DNA from: Methanomicrobiales archaeon
Lineage (GTDB): Archaea > Halobacteriota > Syntropharchaeia > Alkanophagales > Methanospirareceae
Assembly: GCA_003160755.1 (NCBI GenBank)
Contig: QEXZ01000084.1
Span: forward strand, 1-7,054
Length of the DNA: 7,054 bases
Direction: 5' to 3'
Shown here: piece by piece, positions 1 to 5,051 of the stretch
Layout of the letters: every line of letters starts with the position of its first letter
Numbering within the stretch: position 1 is the stretch's first letter
The notes under the pieces: model-generated
What the model saw: only the letters and a program-made list of their open reading frames with translations
Database searches by the model: none
Told to the model about the DNA's origin: nothing
Program-made: the position numbers and the translations under genes

Positions 1-192
1 GTGACAGAAGGGAAGATAGACATAACAACCATTGATGCGGGTATTGCAGAATTAGAGAAGAAGAAATTCAGGATTTTGAGTGCCGACGAGTTAGAGCCGT
101 ACATAACGAAAGTGAAGAAAAGGAATAAAAATGCTGCTGTGGGAACAGGAACAAGCAAAGCGGAAGGAGAAGGGAAGGGGAAGGAGAAGTAG
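1..192 (+). CDS. psmA: 20S proteasome subunit alpha, C-terminal fragment
   Basis: This is the last 63 codons of a gene that begins before the window and ends at TAG 190-192. The alpha subunit forms the outer heptameric rings of the cytoplasmic 20S proteasome and gates substrate entry. The visible part matches the family's C-terminal end: a beta strand reading KIDITTID, a helix-forming stretch, then KKKFRILSADELEPYI, like the 'FRKLS.EE...Y' ending of archaeal alpha subunits. Base 1 is a GTG, but it is read here as an internal valine because the fragment lacks the whole N-terminal hydrolase fold. The last 20 or so residues form a Gly/Lys/Glu-rich, probably disordered tail. The call rests on this short match plus the following sbds-rrp4-rrp41-rrp42 order, which typically follows psmA in Euryarchaeota. 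Confidence 0.82.
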   Translation: MTEGKIDITTIDAGIAELEKKKFRILSADELEPYITKVKKRNKNAAVGTGTSKAEGEGKGKEK

Positions 193-206
193 GGAATAGG
201 TATAAA

Positions 207-899
207 ATGGTCAGTCTGGACAAGGCAGTGGTAGCACGGTATAAATCAGGTAAGAAGAATTTTGAGGTTCTTGTAGACCCCGAGAGGGCGGACTTGTTCA
301 GAGGCGGTGCTGAAGAGAACATTGAAGATATTTTAGCGGTGGAAGAGATATTTGAAAACGCATCAAAAGGTGAAAAAGCAACAGAAGCCGATTTGATGCG
401 CGTGTTTTTTACTTCTGATGTGCGTGAAATAGCGAAGAAGATAGTAAAAGAAGGGGAGGTGCAGCTTACAGCAGGGCAAAGGAAGAAAAAGCAGGAAGAG
501 AAGACGAAAGCGGTGATAAACCGAATTTCTCAAATTTCGATTAACCCAAAGACAAACACGCCTCACCCACCACAAAGAATAGAGATCGCGATGAAAGAGG
601 CAAAGGTGCACATTGACCCGTTTAAGTCCGTGGACGAGCAGGTGAGTGCAACCGTGAAGGCAATAAGACCGATAATACCGATAAAAATCGAAGAGATACA
701 GGTAGCAATAAAAGTTCCCGCCGCATATACAGGACGAATCTACGAACTAAAGAAGAATTATGGAGTAACGAAGGAGGAATGGCAAGCCGATGGCTCGTTC
801 ATCGCGCTGGTGCAAGTGCCCGCAGGGATGCGGGATGACCTTTTCTCCTTTTTGAATGCTATAACAAAGGGTGAAGTTCAAACGAGGGTGGTGAAATAA
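207..899 (+). CDS. sbds: SBDS/Sdo1 family ribosome maturation protein
   Basis: This 230-residue protein is full length for archaeal SBDS. The family helps release the anti-association factor aIF6 from new large ribosomal subunits, together with an EF-2-type GTPase; that role is known mainly from eukaryotic Sdo1. Domain order fits: the N-terminal FYSH domain (about 1-90, with FEVLVDPERADLFR near 19-32 and the conserved segment around EIFENASKGEKA at 47-58), a middle helical domain (about 91-160, including the signature NPKTNTPHPPQRIE at 113-126), and a C-terminal ferredoxin/RRM-like domain (about 161-230). The start at 207 lies 14 nt after psmA, follows a weak AGGTAT-like element, and gives the expected MVSLDKAVVARYK opening. 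Only a stop codon (TAA 897-899) and three sense codons separate it from rrp4 in the same frame, so the genes are surely co-transcribed. Confidence 0.96.
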   Translation: MVSLDKAVVARYKSGKKNFEVLVDPERADLFRGGAEENIEDILAVEEIFENASKGEKATEADLMRVFFTSDVREIAKKIVKEGEVQLTAGQRKKKQEEKTKAVINRISQISINPKTNTPHPPQRIEIAMKEAKVHIDPFKSVDEQVSATVKAIRPIIPIKIEEIQVAIKVPAAYTGRIYELKKNYGVTKEEWQADGSFIALVQVPAGMRDDLFSFLNAITKGEVQTRVVK

Positions 900-908
900 G
901 AAAGAGAC

Positions 909-1595
909 ATGTATCAAGTCGTGGTTCCAGGGGATTTTCTCTCTGAAGAGACGAAACGTGCAGGAGAAGGGACTTATGTTGAGGAAGGCAAGGTTTATGC
1001 ATCGCAATATGGCATCGTGAATATGCGAGGGGAGATAAAAGTAGTACCGCTTTCAGGGAAATATAAGCCATCAAATGGGGATGTGATAATAGGTAAAATA
1101 GCCGAGATTTCATTTCCGTTTTGGATTGTCGACCTCGCCTCTCCTTATGAAGCGCGATTACACGTGTCCGCACTTTCGGGAATAGCGAGGGAGAAAATAG
1201 AGTTTGGCAACATGAGTGACTATCTGAATGTAGATGATTTGGTGGTGGTAAAGGTAATGGATGTAAACGTGCTGATGAAGATAGAGTTGGCATTACAAGA
1301 AGACTTTGAGCTGAGAAGAGGAGGGCGATTGATAGAAATACCACATACTAAAGTGCCGCGGGTAATAGGCAGGAGTGGTTCGATGATAAAGATGCTAAAG
1401 GAGAAATGCAATTGTTTTATATTCATTGCAAAGAATGGTCGTATTTGGATACGGGGTAAAGAGGATGACATGGATCTCGCATCTACAGTGATATTAAAGA
1501 TTGCGAGGGAATCTCATACCTCGGGTTTAACAGATAGAGTAGCGGAATTTTTAGATTCTTTTAGAAAAGAAAAAGAAAGAGAATTAAGAGGATAA
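909..1595 (+). CDS. rrp4: Exosome complex RNA-binding subunit Rrp4
   Basis: At 228 residues this is full length for archaeal Rrp4, a cap protein that sits on the Rrp41-Rrp42 ring and feeds RNA into the channel. Three domains are visible. The N-terminal domain (about 1-55) opens MYQVVVPGDFLSEE, the typical 'V.PGD.L' start, and includes GTYVEEGKVYAS. The S1 domain (about 57-130) contains GDVIIGKIAEISFPFWIVDL and ARLHVSAL. The KH domain (about 145-205) has its RNA-binding GxxG loop as G154-R-S-G157 in VPRVIGRSGSMIKMLK. The charged C-terminus (FRKEKERELRG) is ordinary for the family. The ribosome-binding signal before ATG 909 is weak (AAGAGAC), so translation may depend on coupling to sbds, whose stop lies 9 nt upstream in the same frame. 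Confidence 0.96.
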   Translation: MYQVVVPGDFLSEETKRAGEGTYVEEGKVYASQYGIVNMRGEIKVVPLSGKYKPSNGDVIIGKIAEISFPFWIVDLASPYEARLHVSALSGIAREKIEFGNMSDYLNVDDLVVVKVMDVNVLMKIELALQEDFELRRGGRLIEIPHTKVPRVIGRSGSMIKMLKEKCNCFIFIAKNGRIWIRGKEDDMDLASTVILKIARESHTSGLTDRVAEFLDSFRKEKERELRG

Positions 1596-1601
1596 AGGAG
1601 A

Positions 1602-2345
1602 ATGAAAGAAGAAATAGAACTTATAAAGGAAGGGAAGCGACTGGATGGAAGAGGTTTTGACGAGCTCAGGCCTATAAAGATAGAAGTTGGCGTGTTAAAA
1701 CGAGCAGATGGGTCATGCTACTTAGAATTAGGTGATAACAAGGTGATAGCAGCAGTATATGGACCGAGGGAGATGCATCCGAGACACGCGCAAGATGCGA
1801 AAATGGCGGTGGTAAAATTCAGGTATAATATGGCGCCTTTTTCGACGGATGATAGAAAAAGACCGGGACCTGATAGAAGGAGCGTGGAGATATCAAAGGT
1901 GTGTCGCGAAGCATTTAACCCGGTTATCATGAGAGAGCTTTATCCGAAGATGGGAATAGAGGTCTATGTAGAGCTACTGCAGTCCGATGCAGGAACGAGA
2001 ACAGCGGGGATAAACGCGGCTTCTATCGCTCTCGCGGATGCCGGGATACCAATGAAGGACCTGGTTTCTTCGATTGCCGTAGGTAAAATAAATGGAGAGG
2101 TAGTACTGGATTTAAATGCTGCGGAAGACAATAATGGAGAAGCGGATATGCCGATAGCGATGATCGCACGTACAAACACGATAACCGCGCTGCAAATGGA
2201 TGGTCGCATGACACAAGAAGAATTTGGACGAGGGCTGAAGCTTGCGATGGGTGCATGTCATCAGATATACGAGCTGCAGCGAGCGGCATTAGTCACGCGA
2301 TATAATCAAAATTACGAAGGCAAAAGCAAAAGGGAGGAGGAATAG
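1602..2345 (+). CDS. rrp41: Exosome catalytic subunit Rrp41 (RNase PH family)
   Basis: This 247-residue subunit is the phosphorolytic 3'-to-5' exoribonuclease of the archaeal exosome; with Rrp42 it forms a hexameric ring that degrades RNA or adds A-rich tails. The opening GKRLDGRGFDELRPIKIE (11-28) is the RNase PH/Rrp41 signature. The RNA-contacting arginines fall in DRRSVEIS (R92, R93), and the phosphate-binding loop is SDAGTRTAG (128-136). The two active-site aspartates are at D176 and D182 in EDNNGEADMP, with the six-residue spacing seen in other Rrp41 proteins, so the subunit should be active. The rrp4 stop is 6 nt upstream in the same frame, so ATG 1602 is the earliest possible start. 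AAGGAG sits only one base before that ATG, too close for a standard Shine-Dalgarno site, which suggests coupling to rrp4. Confidence 0.97.
   Translation: MKEEIELIKEGKRLDGRGFDELRPIKIEVGVLKRADGSCYLELGDNKVIAAVYGPREMHPRHAQDAKMAVVKFRYNMAPFSTDDRKRPGPDRRSVEISKVCREAFNPVIMRELYPKMGIEVYVELLQSDAGTRTAGINAASIALADAGIPMKDLVSSIAVGKINGEVVLDLNAAEDNNGEADMPIAMIARTNTITALQMDGRMTQEEFGRGLKLAMGACHQIYELQRAALVTRYNQNYEGKSKREEE
2333..2340 (+). promoter_or_regulatory. Shine-Dalgarno site of rrp42
   Basis: The sequence GGAGGAGG lies 7 nt before ATG 2348 and inside the last codons of rrp41. It is the strongest anti-16S match in the upstream operon and fixes the rrp42 start. The other genes of this operon have weak or badly spaced sites. 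Confidence 0.75.
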
Positions 2346-2347
2346 AA

Positions 2348-3121
2348 ATGGGACTTGAAATCGTGAATGATGTAAGGACTGATTATGTATGCGACCTGGT
2401 GAGAAACGGGAAGCGAGAAGACGGTAGAGGATTTCGCGAATACCGTGATATAAGCATAGAGCGCGACGTAATAAAACGCGCAGAAGGTTCAGCACATGTG
2501 AAAATAGGAGATACGGAAGTTTTAGTAGGCGTAAAAGTCGAACTTGGCACACCTTTCCCCGATACGCCGGATAAAGGAGTGATAATAACGAATGCGGAGC
2601 TTGTTCCTCTGGCATCACCCAAGTTTGAGTCCGGACCGCCGAATGAGAACAGCATACAACTTGCGAGGGTTGTAGACCGTGGCATTCGCGGGTCGGAAAC
2701 AATAGATCTGGATAAATTATGCATAGAAGAAGGAGAGAAGGTCTGGATGGTTTTTATAGATATACATGTGTTGGATGACAACGGTAACCTGGTGGATGCC
2801 GCTGCGTTAGGTGCCATTACTTCTCTTCTGAACCTCCGCATACCTAATGAGCGATATGGCTTAACAGGTGAAAACACACTCCCGATGCGGGATACACCTG
2901 TTGCGGTAACGATGGTAGAAATCGAGGGGAATATATTGGTTGACCCGAGTTTCGACGAGGGAAACGCAGCTGCAAGCAGCGTAACGGTGATTTCAAATGC
3001 CGATGGCACGCTATCCGGAATGCAAAAGAGCGGCAGCGGCGGGCTAAAGGAAGCACAGATAGCCGAAATGGTGGAGATAGGGATAGAAAAAGCAGGGGAA
3101 ATAAGGAAAAAGTATTTGTAG
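2348..3121 (+). CDS. rrp42: Exosome non-catalytic ring subunit Rrp42
   Basis: This 257-residue protein is the RNase PH-like partner of Rrp41; it completes the hexameric ring and helps bind RNA but has lost catalysis. Family landmarks include GKREDGRGFREYRDISIE (22-39), the strand pair VLVGVKVELGTPFPDTPDKG, the segment ESGPPNENSIQLARVVDRGIR, and LVDAAALGAITSLLNLRIP. At the place where Rrp41 has its catalytic aspartates, this protein reads LVDPSFDEGNAAASSVT, which is the usual inactive Rrp42 form. The start follows rrp41 by 2 nt and has a strong GGAGGAGG site. In many Euryarchaeota this cluster continues into L37Ae and RpoP genes; here it stops, and a structured non-coding region begins 15 nt after the stop codon. 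Confidence 0.97.
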   Translation: MGLEIVNDVRTDYVCDLVRNGKREDGRGFREYRDISIERDVIKRAEGSAHVKIGDTEVLVGVKVELGTPFPDTPDKGVIITNAELVPLASPKFESGPPNENSIQLARVVDRGIRGSETIDLDKLCIEEGEKVWMVFIDIHVLDDNGNLVDAAALGAITSLLNLRIPNERYGLTGENTLPMRDTPVAVTMVEIEGNILVDPSFDEGNAAASSVTVISNADGTLSGMQKSGSGGLKEAQIAEMVEIGIEKAGEIRKKYL

Positions 3122-3156
3122 AGATTCTGAAAAGTAACCACAAGATTACACAACAC

Positions 3157-3167
3157 TTTTTCTTTTT
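3157..3167 (+). terminator. Oligo-T terminator of the psmA-sbds-rrp operon
   Basis: TTTTTCTTTTT begins 36 nt after the rrp42 stop. Archaeal RNA polymerase terminates at such T-runs without needing a hairpin. The tract directly precedes a perfect 10-bp hairpin (3167-3189). If it terminates efficiently, the rest of the structured element lies outside the main operon transcript. Confidence 0.6.
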
Positions 3168-3189
3168 CAAACTTTTAGAAAAAGTTTGA
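3167..3189. repeat. Perfect 10-bp hairpin, 3-nt loop
   Basis: TCAAACTTTT (3167-3176) pairs without mismatch with AAAAGTTTGA (3180-3189) around the loop AGA. A second small palindrome, TTTGATCAAA (3185-3194), overlaps its right arm. With the T-tract just upstream, it may help termination on the + strand. It is the first stem inside the repeat-bounded element. Confidence 0.7.
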
Positions 3190-3221
3190 TCAAAAATGCT
3201 TCGCGGAAAAAGAAAACCTGT

Positions 3222-3256
3222 GCTAAAAGAAAAACAAATTATTATGTTCTTTTGGT
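3222..3256. repeat. Inverted repeat with A/T-rich loop
   Basis: AAAAGAA (3225-3231) pairs with TTCTTTT (3247-3253). In RNA the stem would extend to about 10 pairs through C3223-G3255 and G-U wobbles at 3222/3256 and 3224/3254, enclosing a 15-nt loop. It is weaker than its neighbours but directly abuts the next unit, which begins at 3257. Confidence 0.4.
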
Positions 3257-3325
3257 AAAGCTTTTCTATAAGCCCTTACAGGGCTTGCGGGGTGGTGGGG
3301 TGGAACCCCACATAAGAAAAGGTTT
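3257..3325. repeat. Three-way-junction palindrome unit
   Basis: The outer arms AAAGCTTTTCT (3257-3267) and AGAAAAGGTTT (3315-3325) pair at 10 of 11 positions. They enclose two perfect 7-bp hairpins: AAGCCCT-TAC-AGGGCTT (3270-3286) and GTGGGGT-GGA-ACCCCAC (3295-3311). The linker and the second stem are G-rich (GCGGGGTGGTGGGGTGG, 3287-3303). Three nested perfect or near-perfect stems in 69 bases is well beyond what ordinary spacer DNA shows. Confidence 0.65.
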
Positions 3326-3413
3326 CTTGTGAAATCTCGTGGTTTGCAATTTATTACTGGAATGACTATAGATTGAAGTGTTCACATCGAGTTGGGTTAA
3401 AGAGATAAATTAT

Positions 3414-3427
3414 GAAAGTTTAATTTA
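3414..3427 (+). promoter_or_regulatory. Presumed tfe promoter (BRE + TATA box)
   Basis: GAAAG (3414-3418) followed by TTTAATTTA (3419-3427) resembles an archaeal BRE and TATA box. Transcription would start about 25 nt downstream, near 3448-3451, giving a leader of roughly 15 nt with a GGTGA Shine-Dalgarno at 3450-3454, 10 nt before ATG 3465. A second TATA-like run, TTATATT (3436-3442), would instead give a leaderless tfe mRNA. The sequence alone does not decide between them. Confidence 0.5.
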
Positions 3428-3464
3428 ATCAAAAGTTATATTCCTTAATGGTGAAACATCACTG

Positions 3465-3974
3465 ATGTTCGAGACAAACAAATTCATCGTGCGGGAATAT
3501 TTCAGGAAGATGATAGGGGAAGAAGGGATGAAGATAATGGAGAACGTCCCAGAGGGAGAAATAACGGATGAGGGAATCGCAAAGTTAAGCGATACAAAAC
3601 TCACTGCTGTAAGAAAGGTTTTATACACGTTGTATGAGAACCGAATAGCCGAATACAGGACGGAACGTGATGATACTAGTGGCTGGATAACATATCTGTG
3701 GCACTTCAATTACGACAATATAAAAAAGATAATGGGGGACGAAGCGGATGGAATGCTAACGGGATTACAGAGCCAGTTAGAAGATGAACGTAAAGGGGTG
3801 TTTTACCAGTGCGGATGTCAGCGTATTTCTTTTGAAGAAGCAGCAGCGAAAGACTTCAGGTGTGACGAATGCAACTCAAATTTTGAATATGTGGATAATC
3901 AGGATTTAATAAGTGAGTTAGAAGAGGAAATAGAAGAGATAGAGCAGTGGAAGCGCGAGATAAAGAAAGGATAA
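3465..3974 (+). CDS. tfe: Transcription initiation factor TFE, alpha subunit
   Basis: This 169-residue protein matches archaeal TFE, the TFIIE-alpha homologue that binds RNA polymerase and TBP-TFB promoters and stabilises the open complex. The N-terminal winged helix covers about residues 1-85 (ITDEGIAKLSDTKLTAVRKVLYTLYENRIAEYRTERDD is the recognition core, and GWITYLWHF at 73-81 is highly characteristic). A helical linker leads to the C-terminal zinc ribbon (about 112-145), with cysteines at 116, 118, 133 and 136 and the family segment RISFEEAAAKDFRC. The first cysteine pair is CxC where the usual form has at least two residues between them. The tail after 147 is acidic and helical. The HD-domain gene begins inside its last codons, so the two are co-expressed. 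Confidence 0.94.
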   Translation: MFETNKFIVREYFRKMIGEEGMKIMENVPEGEITDEGIAKLSDTKLTAVRKVLYTLYENRIAEYRTERDDTSGWITYLWHFNYDNIKKIMGDEADGMLTGLQSQLEDERKGVFYQCGCQRISFEEAAAKDFRCDECNSNFEYVDNQDLISELEEEIEEIEQWKREIKKG

Positions 3975-4504
3975 GGGGCAACTGCATACAGTTATTGAGG
4001 GAAGTTGGATGTGATGAATCGGTTGTGGAGCATTGTATAGCGGTTGCAGAACTCGCGTTGGAAATCGCTCTTGATTATAACCGCCGTGAAAGTCAGGCTC
4101 GTTCTCGTGGTCATGGTCGTGATAGCGTAAACGAAAAACTGGTTTTCACGGGAGCGTTGCTGCATGACATGGGCAGAGCTCGTTCGCATGGTCTGAATCA
4201 CGGGTTCGTAGGTGGAGAAATAGCAAAGGAGTTGGGGCTGGAGGAGCCCGTGGTAAGGATAATTCAAAGGCACATAGGCGCAGGAATAACAGCGGAGGAG
4301 GCAAAGGAAATGGAGTTGCCACCTGCGAATTTTATGCCTGAGACGCGCGAAGAGAAGATAGTTGCATGTGCGGATAACCTGATTGACGGAACGAGGAGAA
4401 CGAGCATAGAAGAAGCAATAGGGGATTTAAAGGCTAAGTTTGGCGAAGCGCACCCTTCCATAAATAGAACGAAGAAGCTGTATGAGGACGTGGTGGGGAG
4501 ATAA
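3947..4504 (+). CDS. HD-domain phosphohydrolase-like protein (TIGR00295-like)
   Basis: This is a 185-residue HD-superfamily protein; such enzymes are metal-dependent phosphohydrolases, and the substrate of this archaeal subfamily is not known to me. The metal-binding pattern is complete: H29 in VEHCIAVAE, H73-D74 in GALLHDMGRA, H109 in IIQRHIGAG (H85 is another possible ligand) and D143 in ACADNLIDG. The GTG start at 3947 overlaps the end of tfe by 28 nt; it leaves only a short lead-in before the first conserved helix, as expected, and no ATG exists nearby. Residues 45-60 (NRRESQARSRGHGRDS) form a basic insertion between the first histidine helix and the HD motif, with several CGT arginine codons that are rare elsewhere in the window. 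The function call is limited to the fold. Confidence 0.85.
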   Translation: MEARDKERIRGNCIQLLREVGCDESVVEHCIAVAELALEIALDYNRRESQARSRGHGRDSVNEKLVFTGALLHDMGRARSHGLNHGFVGGEIAKELGLEEPVVRIIQRHIGAGITAEEAKEMELPPANFMPETREEKIVACADNLIDGTRRTSIEEAIGDLKAKFGEAHPSINRTKKLYEDVVGR

Positions 4505-4512
4505 CATTGCAA

Positions 4513-4540
4513 AATGGCTAACCACAAGATTATAGCCATT
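4513..4540. repeat. 8-bp hairpin presenting the dispersed repeat in its loop
   Basis: AATGGCTA (4513-4520) and TAGCCATT (4533-4540) pair perfectly. The 12-nt loop ACCACAAGATTA is a partial copy of the same motif that bounds the 3136-3344 element. It lies 9 nt after the HD-gene stop codon. Confidence 0.6.
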
Positions 4541-4674
4541 CCGAAAATTATTAACCACCAGATTACACAGATGTTCGCGAGAGAACAATTGAAGAAGCAT
4601 CCCTAAACTTGCATCCTGCATCATGAATCCCGGATTCATTTTTTTTTGTGTTAATCTCGTGGAATCTTGTGGTT
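4520..4674. repeat. Second cluster of the AACCACAAGATTACAC repeat family
   Basis: Two direct copies, AACCACAAGATTA (4520-4532) and AACCACCAGATTACACAG (4553-4570), face an inverted copy at 4657-4674 whose complement reads AACCACAAGATTCCACGA. The inverted copy continues leftwards as a second degenerate unit (complement ACGAGATTAACAC), so the motif is itself a short tandem of about 11-14 bp. The arrangement copies that of 3136-3344: motif facing outward at both edges of a gene-free gap. The interior (4571-4656) differs and includes the terminator hairpin. Confidence 0.6.
4623..4647 (+). terminator. Hairpin/T-tract terminator of tfe-HD transcript
   Basis: ATGAATCC (4623-4630) and GGATTCAT (4632-4639) form a 17-nt odd palindrome, followed by nine consecutive T residues (4639-4647). 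The T-run is on the + strand, so it suits the tfe-HD transcript. The opposing uL24 transcript would read A-residues here and gains no matching signal. Confidence 0.65.
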
Positions 4675-4677
4675 TTT

Positions 4678-5037
4678 CTATCGCGTTAATGCGCTTTCTC
4701 TTAGCTTATCTTTTAGTTCCAACTTTTTTATCACGACATTAGAAGGGTGTATGGGCCGTGGCACTTCGGATAAATCAGACCTCGCAACGACAACGCCTTC
4801 CACTGTTATCCGTTCGCGCTTTAAGTCTACCGTCCTTACCTTTCCTTCTTTACCTTTATCGTCACCCCGAACCACCGTTACCGTATCACCCTTTCTCACA
4901 GGGGCATTTCTCTTCGCGTATTTGCCCTGCAGGTCTTCGGAAAGGGGCGCACTCATGAACTTGTGCCTTACATGCAAAGGCGCATTGTATCTTGCTTTCC
5001 TTTGTTTTCTCGGTTGTTTAGACTTTTTGGATTTCAT
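4678..5037 (-). CDS. rpl24: Large-subunit ribosomal protein uL24
   Basis: This 119-residue protein is full length for archaeal L24, which binds 23S rRNA early in large-subunit assembly and lies near the exit tunnel. The basic N-terminus MKSKKSKQPRKQRKARYNAP (1-20), HVRHKFMSAPLS (22-33) and the KOW motif VRKGDTVTVVRGDDKGKEGK (47-66) are diagnostic; the tail PRPIHPSNVVIKKL (93-106) is also typical. I start it at ATG 5035-5037 rather than the in-frame TTG at 5053-5055, because the family opens with MKSKK and GGTGGT stands just before this ATG. It follows the acylphosphatase-like gene by 14 nt on the same strand. The gene normally sits in the S10/spc ribosomal protein cluster beside L14 and S4E; here neither is adjacent. 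Confidence 0.95.
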   Translation of the reverse strand: MKSKKSKQPRKQRKARYNAPLHVRHKFMSAPLSEDLQGKYAKRNAPVRKGDTVTVVRGDDKGKEGKVRTVDLKRERITVEGVVVARSDLSEVPRPIHPSNVVIKKLELKDKLRESALTR

Positions 5038-5051
5038 TTTTACCACCAATT

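Larger units (their letters stand above)
3136..3344. repeat. 209-bp inverted-repeat-bounded structured element
   Basis: The left end AACCACAAGATTACACAA (3136-3153) and the right end TTGTGAAATCTCGTGGTT (3327-3344) are inverted copies matching at 16 of 18 positions. Between them lie further inverted repeats, nearly end to end: a 10-bp perfect stem at 3167-3189, a stem at 3222-3256 and a three-way-junction unit at 3257-3325. The terminal repeat recurs in the 4505-4677 gap, so it belongs to a dispersed family. It could be a non-autonomous mobile or REP/MITE-like element, a structured RNA, or a transcription boundary element. I see no coding capacity and no clear target-site duplication at its edges. 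Confidence 0.6.
3122..3464. other. Gene-free intergenic region between rrp42 and tfe
   Basis: No coding region is supported in these 343 bases. The first part holds the operon's oligo-T terminator. The stretch 3136-3344 is a repeat-bounded, highly structured element described in separate entries. The remainder (3345-3464) is AT-rich and carries the presumed tfe promoter and a palindrome at the tfe start codon. I looked for the L37Ae and RpoP zinc-ribbon genes often found after rrp42 and saw no such cysteine pattern here. Confidence 0.8.

Noticed and set aside
1..192. A complete small gene starting at GTG 1
   Set aside because: The sequence matches the C-terminal end of the proteasome alpha subunit, so the GTG is an internal codon at the window edge.
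859..1344. 161-codon minus-strand open frame across rrp4
   Set aside because: It lies wholly antisense to a well-supported gene, apart from a few bases, and its composition is low in information.
2383..3156. Antisense open frame of 257 codons, the same length as Rrp42
   Set aside because: It is the complement of the rrp42 gene and its translation shows serine/threonine/leucine-rich sequence without any recognisable family. The equal length is coincidence.
3270..3325. Possible tRNA or tRNA-like gene
   Set aside because: No T-arm GTTCGA-type sequence, anticodon arm or acceptor pairing of the right size is present.
4608..4623. Short direct repeat TGCATC/TGCATC
   Set aside because: Six-base repeats are expected by chance and connect to nothing else.
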